7,072 nucleotides of DNA from Rhodothermia bacterium. Lineage in GTDB: Bacteria; Bacteroidota; Rhodothermia; Rhodothermales; JABDKH01. Of the stretch, positions 5,586 to 7,072 are shown one piece after another. The notes beneath the pieces are model-generated. The model searched no databases. It had not been told where the DNA came from and was given only the letters and a program-made list of their open reading frames with translations. The first letter of the stretch is position 1, and every line of letters starts with the position of its first letter. The translations under genes were made by a program, and so were the position numbers. The stretch spans positions 1-7,072 of the forward strand of contig JAUIJQ010000161.1 of the NCBI GenBank assembly GCA_030431165.1. The letters run 5' to 3'.

Positions 5586-7072
5586 ATGAGAAGAAGGGTA
5601 GTAGTCCGGATTCAGCTCCTCCTGCTTGCCGTCATGGCGGTACTCGTCATCAGCAGAGTCTTCAAAGGGCTCCCGGCACTGGAGGGTGAGATGACGATTC
5701 TTGACATCGATGCCGGTGACCTGGTCCACCGGGCTTTCGCTGTTGATGCCGAGACCGATCTCAAGATCGTAGCCTACGGCTCACTCGAAGACGAAGGTAG
5801 CGAACTGTCGCCTGAAGCCCTCGCCGCTTACCCCTGGGTCATACGACGAAAAGACCGCTCTCTTGTTTGGCGGATGGACCCGTCGCGTGGCGAAATCGTT
5901 AAGGGTACGCTTGTACGAGTTGACGACACCGTGCGCGTCGCGCCGGGCGAATACGACCTGTACTTTGCGTCGTTTGGTGTGAAGCACGTCGCACACAAGG
6001 GCAACCCGCTGCTCAGGCTGGCGGGGCACTGGACGGCAGACAGAAAGAACTGGCAGGTAGCGCTGCGTGCGACCGATGGTACCGCACTGCACGAACTTGA
6101 ATCTACCGTAGACTCCGTACCGCCCGCGTTTGCTGACGCCGTCGTGTGGAGTTCCGGCCCGGTGCGGGGGCACGAAACGCGGGAGCAGCTCTTTGCGGTG
6201 CAGCACGAAACGCCGCTACTCGTGTATTCGATTGGAGAGTTCTGTAACGGCACACCCTGCGACACCGGTTGGATCGATGATCTGAAAACGGGATCGCGCG
6301 TATGGCAGCTCTCAGAAGACAACACCGTCCTCGCAGGAGGATCCAGGAATAACCGCGTCTTCAACGGCATCGTCACGCTGGAGCCAGGGACGTACCGCGC
6401 CGTCTACAAGACCGATGCCGGACACGCCTTCAATGGCTGGTACGGGAATCCTCCACTAGACCCGCTTGGCTGGGGTATCACGCTTGCGACAGCTGAAGGT
6501 GACAGCCGCGACGATATCGACCTCTTTGACCTGTGGACGGAGCGCGACGCATTTGTCAGCCTTACGCGGGCCCGGGATGACGAACATCGGACATCCGCTT
6601 TTCTCGTCGCGCGCGAAACGCCGATCGTGGCCTACGGCGTTGGTGAAATGACGAGCGGCAGCAAGTACGACTACGGCTGGATCGAAGATGATCGCGGAAA
6701 CACAATTTGGGAGATGTCCTACGGGGCAACTTCACGTGCCGGCGGCTCATCCTATAACCGCGTCGAACAGGCGTTCCTTGTTCTCAAGGCCGGTCGCTAC
6801 GTTGCACATTATGTCACCGACGGCAGCCACTCGTACGATGACTGGAATAAGGCGCGTCCCGACAATCCGGAGCGCTGGGGGTTGACGCTGTTCTCAATTT
6901 CTGATGAGAACTCAGGTGACATTACTGTCGAAGCAGAAGGAGCGGCTCCAGCGTCGCCCGCACCTGCGGCCGTCGTTGATGGGTCTCGACTTGTTGACCT
7001 GACGCGCGTAGGTAACGACGAGGAACTCAGTCGCGCCTTTACGCTGGAAGCCGACGGCGTGATACGAATCCG
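5586..7072 (+). CDS. Exported or membrane-anchored protein with tandem repeats of an unrecognised domain, 3' end outside the window
   Basis: The frame is open from ATG at 5586 to the window edge: 495 complete codons, no stop. The N-terminus is MRRRVVV then a hydrophobic segment (about 9-23), a signal peptide or membrane anchor; no lipobox Cys is seen. The rest should be extracytoplasmic and consists of repeats of about 100-115 residues: copy 1 near 45-160 (diverged), copy 2 near 200-301, copy 3 near 335-437, and the start of copy 4 from about 468. Copies 2 and 3 share F.V..ETP..VY..GE, a GWI motif (228-230 and 364-366), VW/IW, AGGS..NR, LEPG.Y/LKAGRY, TD.(G/S)H, a W, and WG(I/L)TL at the end. 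Copy 1 keeps F.V..ET.L.IVAYG, LVW, APGEY and W.VAL. The pattern suggests beta-sandwich units. The only two cysteines, C220 and C225, sit close together in copy 2. A Pro/Ala linker (453-463) precedes copy 4. Function unknown. It is divergent from the partner-switching operon, with 146 bases between the starts. Confidence 0.85.
   Translation, partial: MRRRVVVRIQLLLLAVMAVLVISRVFKGLPALEGEMTILDIDAGDLVHRAFAVDAETDLKIVAYGSLEDEGSELSPEALAAYPWVIRRKDRSLVWRMDPSRGEIVKGTLVRVDDTVRVAPGEYDLYFASFGVKHVAHKGNPLLRLAGHWTADRKNWQVALRATDGTALHELESTVDSVPPAFADAVVWSSGPVRGHETREQLFAVQHETPLLVYSIGEFCNGTPCDTGWIDDLKTGSRVWQLSEDNTVLAGGSRNNRVFNGIVTLEPGTYRAVYKTDAGHAFNGWYGNPPLDPLGWGITLATAEGDSRDDIDLFDLWTERDAFVSLTRARDDEHRTSAFLVARETPIVAYGVGEMTSGSKYDYGWIEDDRGNTIWEMSYGATSRAGGSSYNRVEQAFLVLKAGRYVAHYVTDGSHSYDDWNKARPDNPERWGLTLFSISDENSGDITVEAEGAAPASPAPAAVVDGSRLVDLTRVGNDEELSRAFTLEADGVIRI

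Noticed and set aside
5466..5729. Minus-strand 87-residue frame spanning the divergent intergenic region
   Set aside because: It overlaps the signal sequence of the divergent gene in antisense, has no family features and no ribosome site; the intergenic promoter region explains the space better.
5781..6376. Minus-strand frames of 141 and 182 residues opposite the repeat protein
   Set aside because: The plus strand here is one uninterrupted frame with internal protein repeats, which are visible only in that frame, so the minus-strand frames are shadows.

Overview
This 7,072-base window is bacterial, GC-rich and almost fully coding. It has six confident genes and one broken only by the window edge. 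There is no rRNA, tRNA, CRISPR array or insertion sequence. The mix of genes (a DUF1460-type amidase, a short PfkA with a KGGTILKCARS-type segment, a menaquinone methyltransferase, and starts with little Shine-Dalgarno signal) fits the Bacteroidota/Rhodothermota side of the tree. That placement is inference from family resemblance, with modest confidence.

Left, plus strand (1-2023): the C-terminal end of a DUF1460 (NlpC/P60-like) amidase, then pfkA (6-phosphofructokinase, overlapping it by 8 bases), then menG (demethylmenaquinone methyltransferase, 28 bases further on). This looks like a housekeeping operon for cell wall, glycolysis and the respiratory quinone.

Middle, minus strand (5439 down to 2034): a tight three-gene operon with gaps of 7 and 6 bases that encodes a complete partner-switching module. 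In transcription order it holds a membrane-anchored GAF-PP2C phosphatase (RsbU/SpoIIE-like), a STAS anti-anti-sigma factor (RsbV/SpoIIAA-like) and an RsbW/SpoIIAB-like serine kinase. The phosphatase should dephosphorylate the STAS protein, which then captures the kinase and frees the kinase's other partner. No sigma factor is encoded here. The kinase carries a C-terminal tail of about 142 residues that is almost entirely Lys/Ala/Thr/Pro, like histone H1 or bacterial H1-like nucleoid proteins. A switch kinase fused to a likely DNA-binding tail is the most unusual thing in the window. The tail is encoded by 15-, 18- and 30-base tandem repeats, and its last codons form GC-rich hairpins that may also terminate menG transcription from the convergent side.

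Right, plus strand (5586 to the end): a divergent gene, open to the window edge, encodes an exported or membrane-anchored protein. It is built from at least three, probably four, copies of a roughly 100-residue domain that I do not recognise. The 146-base divergent intergenic region contains a perfect 7-base inverted repeat (TTGTTAC-N11-GTAACAA), a candidate operator for one or both transcripts.
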